Counted from the stretch's first letter, positions 1-10,722 are shown. The stretch: DNA of 41,930 nt from Sulfuricaulis sp. (GCA_024654125.1 JANLIC010000281.1:1-41930); one strand, 5' to 3'. Notes: generated by a model not told the origin, from the sequence alone. Numbers and translations: made by a program.

Positions 1-1277
<1,277 letters not shown>

Positions 1278-1290
1278 CTATATGATTCTT

Positions 1291-1388
1291 GAAACCGCCG
1301 ATGAACGCTGATGAACGCAGATTAAGAAACACTGCTCGCCAACATGTGTCGTTTCTTGTGCCTTATATCTGCGTTCATCTGCGGTTCC
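1291..1388. repeat. Dispersed GCAGATGAACGCAG-type inverted repeat, copy 1
   Basis: The gap between hisZ and purA starts with GAAACCGCCGATGAACGC and ends with ATCTGCGTTCATCTGCGGTTCC, so the arms are inverted relative to each other. Short tandem units of the form GATGAACGCAGAT make up each arm. The same design recurs at 7731, 10595, 25164 and 33335. Transcription of this gap would give a long hairpin between the two genes. No coding function is apparent. Confidence 0.85.
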
Positions 1389-1396
1389 AACAATAT

Positions 1397-2578
1397 TTAA
1401 ATTTCTTCTATCACCCAACGGCCGCCGCGCTTGGCCAGTTCGCGGTCGCAACCGAACTCGGAGGCAGGCGATTTGTCTCCGGGGAGTCGCGCCACCACGC
1501 GCTCACCCTCACCGCGCAGGCGTACGATTTCACTCTGCAAGGCAATATCGTCGCCGCTCGGGGCGAGTACGCCCGTCAGGACAGAAGCTGGCGCGGTCGA
1601 GACTCGCAGCCATTGGCGCATATCCGCGCCGAAACCGGTGGCGGCACGGTCGCGTCCGAAGGCGCGACCGATGCCGTCATAGCGGCCGCCGCGCGCGAAA
1701 GCCTGTCCATGTCCCGGCACGAACGCGGAAAATACCACACCGGTATAGTAGTGATATCCGGAAAGCTCGGCCAAATCGAAATTCAATTCCGGCGCGCCGG
1801 CACGCTTAGTCACCAGGCTGGCAACCGCCTCCAACTCGTCGAGCGCGCGCATGACCGGCTTCGGCGCCTCACGCCATTGCTGGCGCGCGTGGGCCAACAC
1901 CTCCTGCCCGCCGCTGAAATCCAGCAGGCTGGCCAACATGCGCTTCGAACCCGCTGGCGCATCGATTCCCGCCAGCAGGGCCTTTACATCGCTGCTCGCC
2001 TTGCGTTGCAGCGCGTCAAACAGATCCCCTTCCTGCTCGGCGCTCAACTTAGCCTGGGCCGTCAGCCCGCGGAACACGCCGACGTGACCGAGATCGAAAT
2101 GCGCATCGCGGATATCCGCCAGGCGCAGCGCCTCGATCATGAGACCCAGTATTTCAGCGTCGGCTTCCGGGCCGGCGTGACCGAAGAGCTCGGCTCCGAG
2201 CTGCAGCGGCTCGCGCGAACCGCCGAAACCGTCCGGTTGCGTGCGCAACACCGAGCCCATGTAGCATAGGCGCGTCGGTGCGCCGCGCTTGAGGTAATGT
2301 GCGTCGATGCGTGCCGCCTGCGGCGTCATGTCCGGGCGCACGCCCATGAGACGTCCGGTCAGGTGATCCGTGAACTTGAACGTCTGCAAATCCAGGTCGC
2401 GGCTGGCGCCGATCAACAACGATTCCAGATACTCAATCAGCGGCGGCATCACGAATTCATAACCCCAGGAGACAAACAGGTCGAGCAGCCGGCGACGCAG
2501 AGTTTCCACGCGCCGGGCTTCGGCGGGCAGGATTTCTTCGACGCCATCGGGCAGCAGCCAGCGTTCTTTGTTTGACAT
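1397..2578 (-). CDS. hisZ: ATP phosphoribosyltransferase regulatory subunit HisZ
   Basis: HisZ is a catalytically inactive paralogue of histidyl-tRNA synthetase. It complexes with the short form of HisG to make active, histidine-regulated ATP phosphoribosyltransferase, the first step of histidine synthesis. The 393-residue product starts MSNKERWLLPDGVEEILPAEA and has class II synthetase-like features, including the GYEFVMPPLIEYLESL region and ARGGRYDGIGRAFGRDRAATGFG near residue 300. Its length matches HisZ. It lies between the DUF2065 gene and purA, a common position in Gammaproteobacteria that use HisZ. By family knowledge the genome should then encode a short HisG, which is outside this window. 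Confidence 0.93.
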   Translation of the reverse strand: MSNKERWLLPDGVEEILPAEARRVETLRRRLLDLFVSWGYEFVMPPLIEYLESLLIGASRDLDLQTFKFTDHLTGRLMGVRPDMTPQAARIDAHYLKRGAPTRLCYMGSVLRTQPDGFGGSREPLQLGAELFGHAGPEADAEILGLMIEALRLADIRDAHFDLGHVGVFRGLTAQAKLSAEQEGDLFDALQRKASSDVKALLAGIDAPAGSKRMLASLLDFSGGQEVLAHARQQWREAPKPVMRALDELEAVASLVTKRAGAPELNFDLAELSGYHYYTGVVFSAFVPGHGQAFARGGRYDGIGRAFGRDRAATGFGADMRQWLRVSTAPASVLTGVLAPSGDDIALQSEIVRLRGEGERVVARLPGDKSPASEFGCDRELAKRGGRWVIEEI

Positions 2579-2600
2579 GAATATACCGTTACAGATTGTT

Positions 2601-2741
2601 GAGGCCCCTGAAAAACAAGCGGTTTGGCTTTAGACGTGGCGCGGTGTCGTCGAGCAGCGCCGCGTACACGCCAGTACGTGAGCCGCGCAGACAAGCCGCA
2701 ACGAAGTATAAAGGCAAAGCGCGCAGTTTTTCAGGGGTCTC
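2601..2741. repeat. 141-bp element with 16-bp terminal inverted repeats
   Basis: The left end GAGGCCCCTGAAAAAC and right end GTTTTTCAGGGGTCTC are inverted repeats with one mismatch. Between them lies GC-rich sequence with a central small hairpin (CGTAC ... GTACG). The element nearly fills the hisZ-DUF2065 gap and carries no convincing gene; the 109-aa minus-strand ORF running through it is an artefact. It resembles a MITE-like or REP-like intergenic element. No second copy is present in this window, so mobility is inferred from structure only. Confidence 0.75.
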
Positions 2742-2743
2742 AG

Positions 2744-2932
2744 TTAGCGGTTGACGATGTACAGCAAAACCACACCGATCAGCATGCTGGTCAGGCCCGC
2801 GAAGCGCAGCTGAGAATCGCTCAGCTGGTGAACCGCCGTCAGGGCCTTGCGCACGCCGTCCGGGCTGAGAAAGGGTAAAACACCCTCCAGTATCAGCAGC
2901 AGCGCCAGCGCAATCCACAGTTCATGCCACAT
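2744..2932 (-). CDS. DUF2065 small membrane protein (YjeT-like)
   Basis: This is a 62-residue protein, MWHELWIALALLLILEGVLP..., with two predicted membrane helices, residues about 5-20 and 43-60, joined by a short polar segment containing LSPDGVRKAL. The composition and position immediately after hflC match the DUF2065/YjeT family of Gammaproteobacteria, whose biochemical role is unknown. The gene starts 21 bases after the hflC stop and is probably in the same transcript. Its stop codon lies just beyond one end of the 141-bp inverted-repeat element. Confidence 0.88.
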   Translation of the reverse strand: MWHELWIALALLLILEGVLPFLSPDGVRKALTAVHQLSDSQLRFAGLTSMLIGVVLLYIVNR

Positions 2933-2953
2933 AGCCGGACCGGGCCATGGGGA

Positions 2954-3823
2954 CTAGCGGGTGGATTTCTTCATGTAGCGGAAGAAATCCGAGCTCGGGT
3001 CCACGATCAAGATATCTTCTTTACTCTTGAAGCTTTCCTTGTAGGCATTGAGGCTGCGATACAGTGAATAGAACTCGGGCGCGCGACTGTAGGCCTTGCC
3101 GTATATCTCAGTCGCCCTGGCGTCGCCTTCGCCACGGGTGCGCTCGGCCTTGCCATAGGCCTCGGCCAGCAGGATATCGCGCTGGCGTTCGGAATTCGAG
3201 CGGATCTTCTCGGCGGCTTCCGCGCCCTGCGCACGCAATTCATTGGCGATGCGCGAGCGCTCGGCCTTCATGCGCTGATAAACCGATTGACTGACCTCAG
3301 CCGGCAGGTCCACGCGCTGAATGCGTACGTCAACGACGACAATCCCGAATTTACGCGCCTCGCGGTCGGTGTTTTCGGTCAGAATCTCCATAATCTTGTG
3401 CCGGTCAGCGGAAATGACCTTCTGCACCTCGCGCTTGCCGAATTCATCGCGCAACCCGCTGTTGACGACCTGTTCCAGGCGCCGCCGGGCGTCCAATTCC
3501 TGGCCGCCGACCGTCAGATAATACTTGAGCGCGTCTTCGATACGCCATTTGACGAAAGAATCCACCACCACATATTTCTTTTCCTTGGTCAGGAACGGCT
3601 GTGGGTCCGCATCCAGGGTCAGTATGCGCGAATCGAAAAAGCGCGCCTCGTCGAGAAACGGCGTCTTGAAGTGCAGGCCCGGCACATCATCGAAGCGCAG
3701 CACCTGGCCGAAGCGGACGATGATGACTTTTTCCCGCTCGTCCACCATATAAACGGCGGACTTCGCCGTAATAAATACCAGCAAAAGAATACCGAGCAGC
3801 GCGAGCAATTTGGTCTGGTTCAT
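2954..3823 (-). CDS. hflC: Protease modulator HflC
   Basis: HflC pairs with HflK to form a large SPFH/prohibitin-type membrane cage around the FtsH protease and modulates membrane-protein turnover. The 289-residue product has an N-terminal membrane anchor (LLALLGILLLVFITAKSAVY) followed by the SPFH domain (VDEREKVIIVRFGQVLRF). An Ala/Glu/Arg-rich helical region (RMKAERSRIANELRAQGAE) lies around residues 187-205. The start codon overlaps the hflK stop by four bases (ATGA), consistent with translational coupling and equal synthesis. The C-terminal end is ordinary for the family. Confidence 0.96.
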   Translation of the reverse strand: MNQTKLLALLGILLLVFITAKSAVYMVDEREKVIIVRFGQVLRFDDVPGLHFKTPFLDEARFFDSRILTLDADPQPFLTKEKKYVVVDSFVKWRIEDALKYYLTVGGQELDARRRLEQVVNSGLRDEFGKREVQKVISADRHKIMEILTENTDREARKFGIVVVDVRIQRVDLPAEVSQSVYQRMKAERSRIANELRAQGAEAAEKIRSNSERQRDILLAEAYGKAERTRGEGDARATEIYGKAYSRAPEFYSLYRSLNAYKESFKSKEDILIVDPSSDFFRYMKKSTR

Positions 3824-5031
3824 GGCGTCCCCCGCGTGCGCAGATCGGAACGGCCACGGTTGGCGCCAGCTTTCGCCGCTTCAGCCGCTGTCGCGTCGGC
3901 CTCCGTGAGCGGCGGAACAAACGGCACCGTGGCGGCCGCCGGGCCCATCGGCACGAGCCTGTCAAGCGGCAGATAAATCAAATTGTTGCCGGCTTTCTGG
4001 TCTATGAATATCGTGGTGGTGCTGGACAATACCTGCTCCATGGTTTCCAGGTACAGGCGCTCACGTGTCACGTTGGGCGCCTTCATGTATTCGTTGGCGA
4101 TCTGACTGAACCGGCGTGCATCGCCGTCGGCGCGCGCAATCACGCTCGCCTTGTAGCCTTCGGCTTCCTGTATCAGGCGCGCGGCGCCGCCGCGCGCGCG
4201 CGGGATGACATCGTTCGCGTAGGCCTCGGCCTCGTTCTTCAGACGCTGCTCGTCTTCACGCGCCTTCACGGCGTCGTCAAACGCCGGCTTGACCTCATCC
4301 GGGGGTTGCGCCTTCTGGGTTTCCACCGTCACGATGTGCACGCCGATCTTGTAACGGTCCAGTATCTGCTGCAACAAATCGCGCGCACTGCGCGACACCT
4401 GATCGCGCCCTTCGGTCAGGGCGAAATCCAGCGTGCTTTTGCCGACCACCTCGCGCACCGCCGATTCGGTGGCCTGGCCGATGGTGGTTTCGACGTCGCG
4501 AACATTGAAGAGATAATCGGCGGCGTCCTTGATCTTGTATTGCACGGCAAATTCGATGTCGATGATGTTTTCGTCTTCCGTCAGCATCAGGGCTTCCTTC
4601 GGCACCTTGGTCTTGCCGCCGCTGCGCGCATTGCTGCGGTAGCCGATCTCGATGTTGGACACCTTTTCCACGTTGACCTTCTCGACGCTCTCCAGGGGCA
4701 TCGGCAGGTGCCAGCGCAGGCCGGCCTCAGTGATCTCCGCTTGCTTGCCGAAACGCAGCACGACACCACGCTCGCCCTGATTGACGATGTAAAAACCGGT
4801 GAGCAGCCAGACACCCAGTGCGACCACGACGATCAGGCCGAAACTGAATCCGCTGGCGCGGCCTCCTCCCGTCCCACCGCCTCCCCCGCCGAACAGGCCG
4901 CCAAACAGGCCGGCGAACTTCTGCTGGATGTTCTTTACGATGCGGTCGATGTCCGGTCCGCCAGCGCCGGGTTTGCGGCGCTGACTCCACGGATCTTTAT
5001 CGCCGGACTTGCCGGGTTCATTCCATGCCAT
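3820..5031 (-). CDS. hflK: FtsH protease activity modulator HflK
   Basis: HflK is the partner of HflC in the FtsH-associated membrane complex. The 403-residue protein opens with a soluble N-terminal region rich in Gly, Asp and Pro (SGDKDPWSQRRKPGAGGPD, then GGGGGTGGG). One membrane segment follows, about residues 62-80 (FSFGLIVVVALGVWLL), and then the SPFH domain beginning NQGERGVVLRFG. A long Ala/Glu-rich helical stretch (DDAVKAREDEQRLKNEAEAY) follows at about 255-275. It lies 56 bases downstream of hflX and overlaps hflC by four bases, preserving the standard order hfq-hflX-hflK-hflC. Confidence 0.96.
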   Translation of the reverse strand: MAWNEPGKSGDKDPWSQRRKPGAGGPDIDRIVKNIQQKFAGLFGGLFGGGGGGTGGGRASGFSFGLIVVVALGVWLLTGFYIVNQGERGVVLRFGKQAEITEAGLRWHLPMPLESVEKVNVEKVSNIEIGYRSNARSGGKTKVPKEALMLTEDENIIDIEFAVQYKIKDAADYLFNVRDVETTIGQATESAVREVVGKSTLDFALTEGRDQVSRSARDLLQQILDRYKIGVHIVTVETQKAQPPDEVKPAFDDAVKAREDEQRLKNEAEAYANDVIPRARGGAARLIQEAEGYKASVIARADGDARRFSQIANEYMKAPNVTRERLYLETMEQVLSSTTTIFIDQKAGNNLIYLPLDRLVPMGPAAATVPFVPPLTEADATAAEAAKAGANRGRSDLRTRGTP

Positions 5032-5087
5032 GATTTATCTCTAGGGCTGATATTGCGCGATATTCCACAAAGAGCGGCATTTTAGGG

Positions 5088-6401
5088 TCAGGACCCGGTA
5101 GGAGCAAGAACGGATTCGTTCTCCGAAATCATAAATGACTCGCGAAAATCGCGCTGCTGCCGCAACCAGGCGAATTGGGCGGGTTCCAGTGCCAGGTCGA
5201 GCACCCAGCCGCCGGACTCCAGTGCCGTTTCTCGCATGACATCGAAGCGGTCATACAGGGCGGCGCGCAGGCGTCCAGCCTCGGGCGGAAGAATCAGGCG
5301 GTGGTGCTGCCGTTGGAGGCGAAAATGATCCGCCAGTGCCAGCAACAACAGGTCCATGCCCGCGCCGGTGCGCGCCGAAACCCACACACGCAGGATCTTC
5401 CCGCCGGCATCGCGCTCGAAACGCGGCGCTTCGCCGGTCACATCGATCTTGTTGAACACCGTGATTTGCGGGATCGAAAGCGCGTTGATTTCGGCGAGCA
5501 CATTGTTCACCTGCCGAATCTGCTCGAGCCGATCGGGACTGGCAGCATCCACGACGTGCAGCAGTACATCCGCCTCGGCCACCTCCTCCAACGTCGATTT
5601 GAAAGCCGCCACCAGGTCGTGCGGCAGCCGTCGGATGAAACCGACGGTATCGCCGAGAATCACCGAGGCCTTGCCCGGGAGTTCGATGCGCCGCATGGTG
5701 GGGTCGAGCGTGGCGAACAACTGGTCGGCCGCATACACGGTGGCAGAAGTCAGCCGGTTGAACAGCGATGACTTGCCGGCGTTGGTGTAACCGACCAGGG
5801 AAACCGTGGGGATGGGTACCTTGTGCCGCGCCCGGCGCCGGCTGCGGCGCTGGACGGTCACCTGTTCCAGGCGTTCGTTAAGTTTCTTGATGCGGTCACG
5901 AATCAGGCGGCGGTCCACTTCCAGCTGCGTTTCGCCGGGACCGCGCAAGCCGATACCACCTTTTTGCCGTCCCAAGTGAGTCCAGCCTCGTACCAGGCGC
6001 GTGGACAAGTGCTCGAGCTGGGCCAGTTCGACCTGCAATTTGCCTTCGGCGGAGTGCGCACGCTGGGCAAAGATATCCAGGATCAAGCCGGTGCGGTCCA
6101 GCACGCGGCAACAGGTGATCTTTTCGAGATTGCGTTCTTGGGCGGGAGATAGATCGTGGTTGACGAGTACTAAATCAGCGTGCTCGCGCGCCACGGCATC
6201 CCGGATTTCTTCGGCTTTGCCCTTGCCCACGAAAGTTGCTGCATCTGGCACTTGCCGGCTACCCAAAATAGTTCCGCAGACCTCCGCGCCAGCGGATACT
6301 GCCAACAAGCGCAATTCCTCCAACGCCTCCGGTTCAAGCCGTCCCGACAGACGCAACTGCACCAGCAGGGCGCGTTCTCGCACCCCGGATGCCGTTGTCA
6401 T
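5088..6401 (-). CDS. hflX: Ribosome-associated GTPase HflX
   Basis: HflX is a translational GTPase-family protein that binds the 50S ribosomal subunit and can split stalled or heat-damaged ribosomes. The 437-residue product has the N-terminal HflX domain, including the Gly-rich stretch RLVRGWTHLGRQKGGIGLRG near residue 135, and a helical linker rich in Arg (RRSRRRARH). A G domain follows with G1 GYTNAGKSS, DTVGF (G3) and NKID (G4). It starts seven bases after the hfq stop, so the two are almost certainly co-transcribed. Confidence 0.96.
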   Translation of the reverse strand: MTTASGVRERALLVQLRLSGRLEPEALEELRLLAVSAGAEVCGTILGSRQVPDAATFVGKGKAEEIRDAVAREHADLVLVNHDLSPAQERNLEKITCCRVLDRTGLILDIFAQRAHSAEGKLQVELAQLEHLSTRLVRGWTHLGRQKGGIGLRGPGETQLEVDRRLIRDRIKKLNERLEQVTVQRRSRRRARHKVPIPTVSLVGYTNAGKSSLFNRLTSATVYAADQLFATLDPTMRRIELPGKASVILGDTVGFIRRLPHDLVAAFKSTLEEVAEADVLLHVVDAASPDRLEQIRQVNNVLAEINALSIPQITVFNKIDVTGEAPRFERDAGGKILRVWVSARTGAGMDLLLLALADHFRLQRQHHRLILPPEAGRLRAALYDRFDVMRETALESGGWVLDLALEPAQFAWLRQQRDFRESFMISENESVLAPTGS

Positions 6402-6408
6402 GGCAGGA

Positions 6409-6678
6409 TTATTCGTTTCCAGGGCCCTTCGAAGTGTCGATGGCTTCCATACCCTCGATATGAAATTTCACCGGACGACTGGGCACCACCGTGGAGATGG
6501 CGTGTTTGTAAATCATCTGGCTCACGGAATTCTTGAGCAGTACCACAAACTGATCGAAGGACTCGATCTGTCCCTGCAATTTGATGCCGTTGACCAGAAA
6601 GATGGATACGGGGACATGTTCCTTGCGTAAAACGTTAAGGAAAGGGTCTTGTAGTGCTTGCCCTTTTTGTTGGCTCAT
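6409..6678 (-). CDS. hfq: RNA chaperone Hfq
   Basis: Hfq is a hexameric Sm-like protein that pairs small RNAs with mRNAs. The 89-residue product starts [20 protein letters not shown] and contains the canonical [21 protein letters not shown] (Sm1) and [14 protein letters not shown] (Sm2) motifs. The C-terminal tail after the Sm core is short. A good ribosome binding site (AGGAG) lies about eight bases before the ATG. The gap upstream towards miaA contains a CCGGTC/GACCGG inverted repeat and a TGCC-GCAA-GGCA tetraloop-type hairpin, either of which could affect hfq expression. Confidence 0.97.
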   Translation of the reverse strand: MSQQKGQALQDPFLNVLRKEHVPVSIFLVNGIKLQGQIESFDQFVVLLKNSVSQMIYKHAISTVVPSRPVKFHIEGMEAIDTSKGPGNE

Positions 6679-6729
6679 GACAGTTCTCCTGTTCTTATGT
6701 TCGTCGTGCCTTGCGGCATTTTTGGTTGT

Positions 6730-6749
6730 CCGGTCTCAATCCTGACCGG
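6730..6749. repeat. Small hairpin in the miaA-hfq gap
   Basis: CCGGTC and GACCGG flank an eight-base loop, giving a perfect six-base-pair stem. On the transcribed (minus) strand no T-run follows, so it does not look like an intrinsic terminator. It could be part of the hfq 5' leader. Confidence 0.4.
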
Positions 6750-6766
6750 TTAGTAATAGTATAACC

Positions 6767-7717
6767 TCAGACCGAACCCTGTTGACGGATCATTACCCTT
6801 AAATAGTCCTGACTTTCACTCAACGGGATCGAATTACTGCTGTCAAAGGCCTTTAATTCAGGATAACTGCGCAGCCAGGTGATCTGTCGCTTGGCAAATT
6901 GGCGCGTCGCTGCCAGCGCCTGCTCGATCATTTCACTATAGTTGATCTTTGCGGTCAAGTATTCCCATATCTGCCGATATCCCACGGTACGAATCGACGG
7001 CATCGAAGCTTTGAGATCGCCGCGTGCATAAAGTTTCTCAACCTCCGGCAAAAACCCCTGTTCGAGCATGGCGTGGAAACGCTGCTCAATTCGAGCGTGC
7101 AATGGCGCCCTGTCCTGCGGCCATAACGCAATTTTTATAAGACGATATGGCAGTGAAACTCGATGTTTTGCGGAGGCCAGTTCGCTCAAAGACTGGCCGG
7201 TGAGTTCGTAAATTTCCAGTGCACGCTGGATGCGCTGGGCATCGTTCGGATGGATTCGTTTCGCGGATTGAGCATCAACTTCCTTGAGCCTCCGATGCAA
7301 TTCTTCCCAGCCCTTCCGCGCAGCCTCGGCACTCAAGCGTTCGCGGATTTCAGGATCGGCGGACGGCAGGTCGGAAAGCCCGAATTCCAGCGCATGAAAA
7401 TAGAACATGGTACCGCCAACCAATAGCGGTATTTTACCGGCGCGCGTGATGGCCTCCATCTCGCGCGCGGCATCAGTACAGAATTCCGCTGCGGAATAGG
7501 CTTGCGCCGGGTCGCGGATATCGATCAAACGATGTGGCGCACGTGCCTGTTCTGCGGTCGTCGGTTTGGCGGTGCCAATGTCCAAGCCGCGATACACCTG
7601 CGAGGAATCGACGCTGATGATTTTCACCGGAAACGCGTCGTGCAACTCAAGCGCAAGCGCGGTCTTCCCCCCCGCTGTCGGGCCCATCAGAAAAATAGCG
7701 GGGGGATGATCGGCCAT
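6767..7717 (-). CDS. miaA: tRNA dimethylallyltransferase MiaA
   Basis: MiaA transfers a dimethylallyl group to N6 of A37 in tRNAs that read codons starting with U. The 316-residue product has the P-loop [16 protein letters not shown] at residues about 10-25, the [17 protein letters not shown] segment that recognises substrate, and the family signature [11 protein letters not shown]. The [15 protein letters not shown] region and the C-terminal QTGSV-like tail are normal. The gene sits upstream of hfq in the same orientation, as in Escherichia coli. A repeat element separates it from lysS. Confidence 0.96.
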   Translation of the reverse strand: MADHPPAIFLMGPTAGGKTALALELHDAFPVKIISVDSSQVYRGLDIGTAKPTTAEQARAPHRLIDIRDPAQAYSAAEFCTDAAREMEAITRAGKIPLLVGGTMFYFHALEFGLSDLPSADPEIRERLSAEAARKGWEELHRRLKEVDAQSAKRIHPNDAQRIQRALEIYELTGQSLSELASAKHRVSLPYRLIKIALWPQDRAPLHARIEQRFHAMLEQGFLPEVEKLYARGDLKASMPSIRTVGYRQIWEYLTAKINYSEMIEQALAATRQFAKRQITWLRSYPELKAFDSSNSIPLSESQDYLRVMIRQQGSV

Positions 7718-7730
7718 AAATAATTACTTT

Positions 7731-7811
7731 AACCGCAGATGAACGCAGATAAAAACAAATATAGATTCTTCTTTTAAATTTTAACTTCTATCTGCACTTA
7801 TCTGCGGTTCC
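7731..7811. repeat. Dispersed GCAGATGAACGCAG-type inverted repeat, copy 2
   Basis: The arms AACCGCAGATGAACGCAGAT and ATCTGCGGTTCC flank an AT-rich centre, filling the gap between lysS and miaA. The design matches copy 1 at 1291: both have short GATGAACGCAGAT units and inverted ends. No gene is visible in it. Confidence 0.88.
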
Positions 7812-7817
7812 AGAATA

Positions 7818-9314
7818 TTAGCCTTTTGACTCTGGTCGCATGTGCGGGAACAGGAGCACATCGCGGATTGAAGGTGAATCGGTGAGCAACATCACCAACC
7901 GATCGATGCCGATACCCTCGCCCGCCGTCGGCGGCATGCCGTGTTCCAGCGCGCGGATGTAGTCTTCGTCGAAATGCATGGCCTCTTCGTCGCCGGCTTC
8001 CTTTTCCGCCACCTGCTTGCGGAAGCGCTCGGCCTGATCCTCGGCGTCGTTCAGCTCGGAGAACCCGTTGGCAATTTCGCGACCGCCGACGAAAAATTCG
8101 AAACGATCGGTGATGGCGGGGTCTTTGTCATTGCGGCGTGCCAGCGGCGAAACTTCCGTCGGATAGGAAGTGATGAAGGTCGGGTCTTTCAGTTTGGCCT
8201 CGACCGTTTTCTCGAAAATTTCCAGTTGCAGCTTGCCGGTTCCATAGCTTGGCTTCACCGCGATTTCCATGCTCCCGGCAATCTTGCGCAAGGCCTCCAC
8301 CGAATTCAGCTCAGAATCTTTCAGCTCTGTGTTGAATTGCAGAATAGATTCCTTCATCGTCATGCGGCGAAAACGCTTACTGAAATCGTACTGCTCGCCC
8401 TGGTAGGTAATGGTTTCACTGCCCAGCACTTCTTTGGCGAGTCCGCGCATCATCTTTTCCGTGAGGTTCATCAGGTCCTGGTAGTCGGCAAAGGCCTGAT
8501 AGAACTCGAGCATGGTGAATTCCGGATTGTGGCGCGTGGACAGGCCCTCGTTGCGGAAATTGCGGTTGATCTCGTAGACTTTCTCAATGCCGCCGACGAT
8601 CAGGCGCTTGAGATACAGCTCCGGCGCCACGCGCAGGTACAGCCCCATGTCGAGCGCGTGATGGTGGGTCACGAACGGGCGCGCCGCCGCGCCGCCCGGG
8701 ATCGCCTGCATCATTGGGGTTTCGACCTCGAGATAGCCACGCGTATCCAGGAAATTTCGGATATACCGGATAATGGCGGTGCGCGTACCGAAGGTCTTGC
8801 GCACCACTTCGTTCATGATGAGATCGAGATAGCGCTGGCGGTACCGGGTCTCAGTATCCGTCAGGCCGTGGAATTTCTCCGGCAGCGGCCGCAAAGCCTT
8901 GGCCAGCAGTCGCACACTGTCCACCTTGACCGACAGTTCGCCGGTTTTGGTTTTGAAAAGCCCCCCCTCGGCGCCGACGATGTCGCCAATGTCCCATTTC
9001 TTGAACTCCTCGTAGATCTGCTCGCCCACGGAATCAAGCTTTACATAAAGCTGAATACGTCCGGACATGTCCTGCAGGTCGCAGAAACTCGATTTGCCGT
9101 GCCCGCGACGCGTCATCATTCGCCCGGCCACCTTGACCCGGACTTTGCGGGTTTCGATTTCGGCCGGATCCTTTTCGCCGTATTCGGCGTGCAGCTCGCC
9201 GGCGATGACGTTGCGCCGGAAATCGTTGGGGAAGGCATTGCCCAGCTGGCGCCACTCGGCGAGTTTGGAACGCCGCTGAGCGATCTGTTCGTTCTCGTCT
9301 AGGTCGTCAGACAT
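7818..9314 (-). CDS. lysS: Lysyl-tRNA synthetase, class II
   Basis: This enzyme charges tRNA-Lys with lysine. The 498-residue product has an N-terminal OB-fold anticodon-binding domain ([22 protein letters not shown] about residues 45-65) and a class II catalytic core. Motif 2 is [20 protein letters not shown] and motif 3 is [20 protein letters not shown]. It follows prfB by 46 bases, the usual prfB-lysS pair. The bases just before the start codon are AT-rich (TTATTAATTAA) with no recognisable Shine-Dalgarno sequence, so translation may depend on low structure or on coupling with prfB. Confidence 0.97.
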   Translation of the reverse strand: MSDDLDENEQIAQRRSKLAEWRQLGNAFPNDFRRNVIAGELHAEYGEKDPAEIETRKVRVKVAGRMMTRRGHGKSSFCDLQDMSGRIQLYVKLDSVGEQIYEEFKKWDIGDIVGAEGGLFKTKTGELSVKVDSVRLLAKALRPLPEKFHGLTDTETRYRQRYLDLIMNEVVRKTFGTRTAIIRYIRNFLDTRGYLEVETPMMQAIPGGAAARPFVTHHHALDMGLYLRVAPELYLKRLIVGGIEKVYEINRNFRNEGLSTRHNPEFTMLEFYQAFADYQDLMNLTEKMMRGLAKEVLGSETITYQGEQYDFSKRFRRMTMKESILQFNTELKDSELNSVEALRKIAGSMEIAVKPSYGTGKLQLEIFEKTVEAKLKDPTFITSYPTEVSPLARRNDKDPAITDRFEFFVGGREIANGFSELNDAEDQAERFRKQVAEKEAGDEEAMHFDEDYIRALEHGMPPTAGEGIGIDRLVMLLTDSPSIRDVLLFPHMRPESKG

Positions 9315-9360
9315 TTAATTAATAAATCAAATAGTTATATATGTTTAACAAAGTTATGCA

Positions 9361-10468
9361 TTAACTAGATATCAGCCCGCTTTTTAGGCTGGCATCAATA
9401 AACTTGTCGAGATCTCCATTCAACACCGCCTCAGGATTGCCGCTCTCGATCCCCGTCCGCAAATCCTTCACGCGCGATTGGTCGAGCACGTACGATCGGA
9501 TCTGGTGGCCCCACTCAATGTCCGACTTGCTGTCCTCCAGCTTCTGCTTTTCCTTGTTGCGCGCCTGTAATTCGCGCTCAAATATCTTGGATTTCAACAT
9601 CGCCATGGCCGCTGCCCGATTGCGATGCTGGGAGCGGTCAGACTGGCATTGAACCACAATCCCGGTTGGAATGTGTGTGATGCGAATCGCGGAGTCGGTG
9701 CGGTTGACGTGCTGCCCGCCGGCGCCACTGGCGCGGTAGGTGTCGATACGCAGATCGGCCGGATTGATGGCCACCTCCACGTTTTCCTCGACTTCCGGAT
9801 AGGCAAAAACCGAGGCGAATGAGGTATGGCGGCGGTTGCCGGAGTCGAACGGGGATTTACGCACCAGGCGATGCACGCCGGTTTCCGTGCGCAGGTAGCC
9901 ATAAGCGTAGGGGCCGCTGAATTTGACCGTGGCGCTCTTGATGCCGGCCACCTCTGCCTCGGAGATTTCCAGAACTTCGGTTTTGAATCCGCGCCGGTCA
10001 CCCCACATCAGGTACATGCGCAGCAGCATGTTGGCCCAATCCTGCGCTTCGGTGCCACCCGACCCCGATTGGACATCCAGAAAGGCATTATTGGCATCCA
10101 TCTCGCCCGAGAACATGCGACGAAACTCAAGCCCGGCCAGCTCATTTTCCAGTTTCTCGAGGTCGCCGGCCACGGAAGCGGCGACGTCAGCATCGCCTTC
10201 GTCGCGCGCCAGTTCCAGCAATTCGCGTGAATGGGCGAGTTCGGTGTGCAGGCGCGTGAGCGTACCGACTTCGGATTCGAGTTTGGCGCGCTCGCGGCCG
10301 AGTTCCTGTGCGCGCTGAGGATTATTCCAAAGTTCGGGTTGTTCGAGTTCGCGTTGAACTTCGGTCAAACGCTGCTGCTTGGTGTCGAAGTCAAAGATAC
10401 CCCCGTAAGACCTGGGACCGGTCGTGCAGATCGCGCAGCTTGTTGAATAGCGGGTTGAGGTCTTCCAT
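9361..10468 (-). CDS. prfB: Peptide chain release factor 2 (programmed +1 frameshift)
   Basis: RF2 recognises UGA and UAA stop codons. The true start is the ATG at 10468. The zero frame reads [25 protein letters not shown] and reaches TGA at 10391-10393; the rest is read in the +1 frame from DFDTKQQRL onward. The mature protein is about 368 residues, close to the E. coli length of 365. The stop-codon recognition motif SPF ([12 protein letters not shown]) and the catalytic GGQ ([11 protein letters not shown]) are both present. The track's 397-residue ORF start ([12 protein letters not shown]...) lies in the shifted frame upstream and is not the real N-terminus. Confidence 0.96.
10390..10405 (-). 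promoter_or_regulatory. prfB programmed +1 frameshift site
   Basis: On the minus strand the site reads CGGGGGTATCTTTGAC. It comprises a G-run that can act as an internal Shine-Dalgarno sequence, the slippery codon CTT, the in-frame TGA, and a following C that makes UGAC a weak stop. This is the classical RF2 autoregulation device: low RF2 allows time for the ribosome to slip from CTT to TTT. The G-run is preceded by C, where E. coli has AGGGGG. Confidence 0.95.
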
Positions 10469-10594
10469 GGGTTTTGTGCCCGAATAAATTTAGTAACTTT
10501 AGTTCTAGTAATCAGATTTTTACGGATTCTTGCTAAGATACTTTTTAAATACAAAATTGTCCAGAAGCCACCTCAAAAACAAAAAAGACAAAGC

Positions 10595-10700
10595 AACCGC
10601 AGATGAACACGGATGATGAATGAAGATAAACGCAGATTTGCCACAGGAATTATTGATTTTATCTGCGTTCATCCTAATAAAATCTGCGTTACTCTGCGGA
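10595..10700. repeat. Dispersed GCAGATGAACACGG-type inverted repeat, copy 3
   Basis: The region begins AACCGCAGATGAACACGG and ends with ATCTGCGTTACTCTGCGGA; the inverted arms are more degenerate than in copies 1 and 2. It lies between prfB and the gene that ends at 10723. Repeated GCAGAT units are visible in both arms. Confidence 0.82.
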
Positions 10701-10722
10701 TGAAGATATTTTGGGATAGGCT

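Noticed and set aside
2589-2918. 109-aa ORF across the 141-bp inverted-repeat element
   Set aside because: It overlaps the inverted-repeat element and the DUF2065 gene, with no family similarity; ORFs of this type arise from repeats.
7941-9302. 453-aa plus-strand ORF antisense to lysS
   Set aside because: It lies fully opposite the well-supported class II lysyl-tRNA synthetase and is rich in His, Ala and Val, as expected of an antisense frame in GC-rich DNA.
9361-10554. 397-aa uninterrupted prfB start from [10 protein letters not shown]
   Set aside because: The reading is in the shifted frame. The proper RF2 N-terminus starts at 10468 and reaches the TGA frameshift site.
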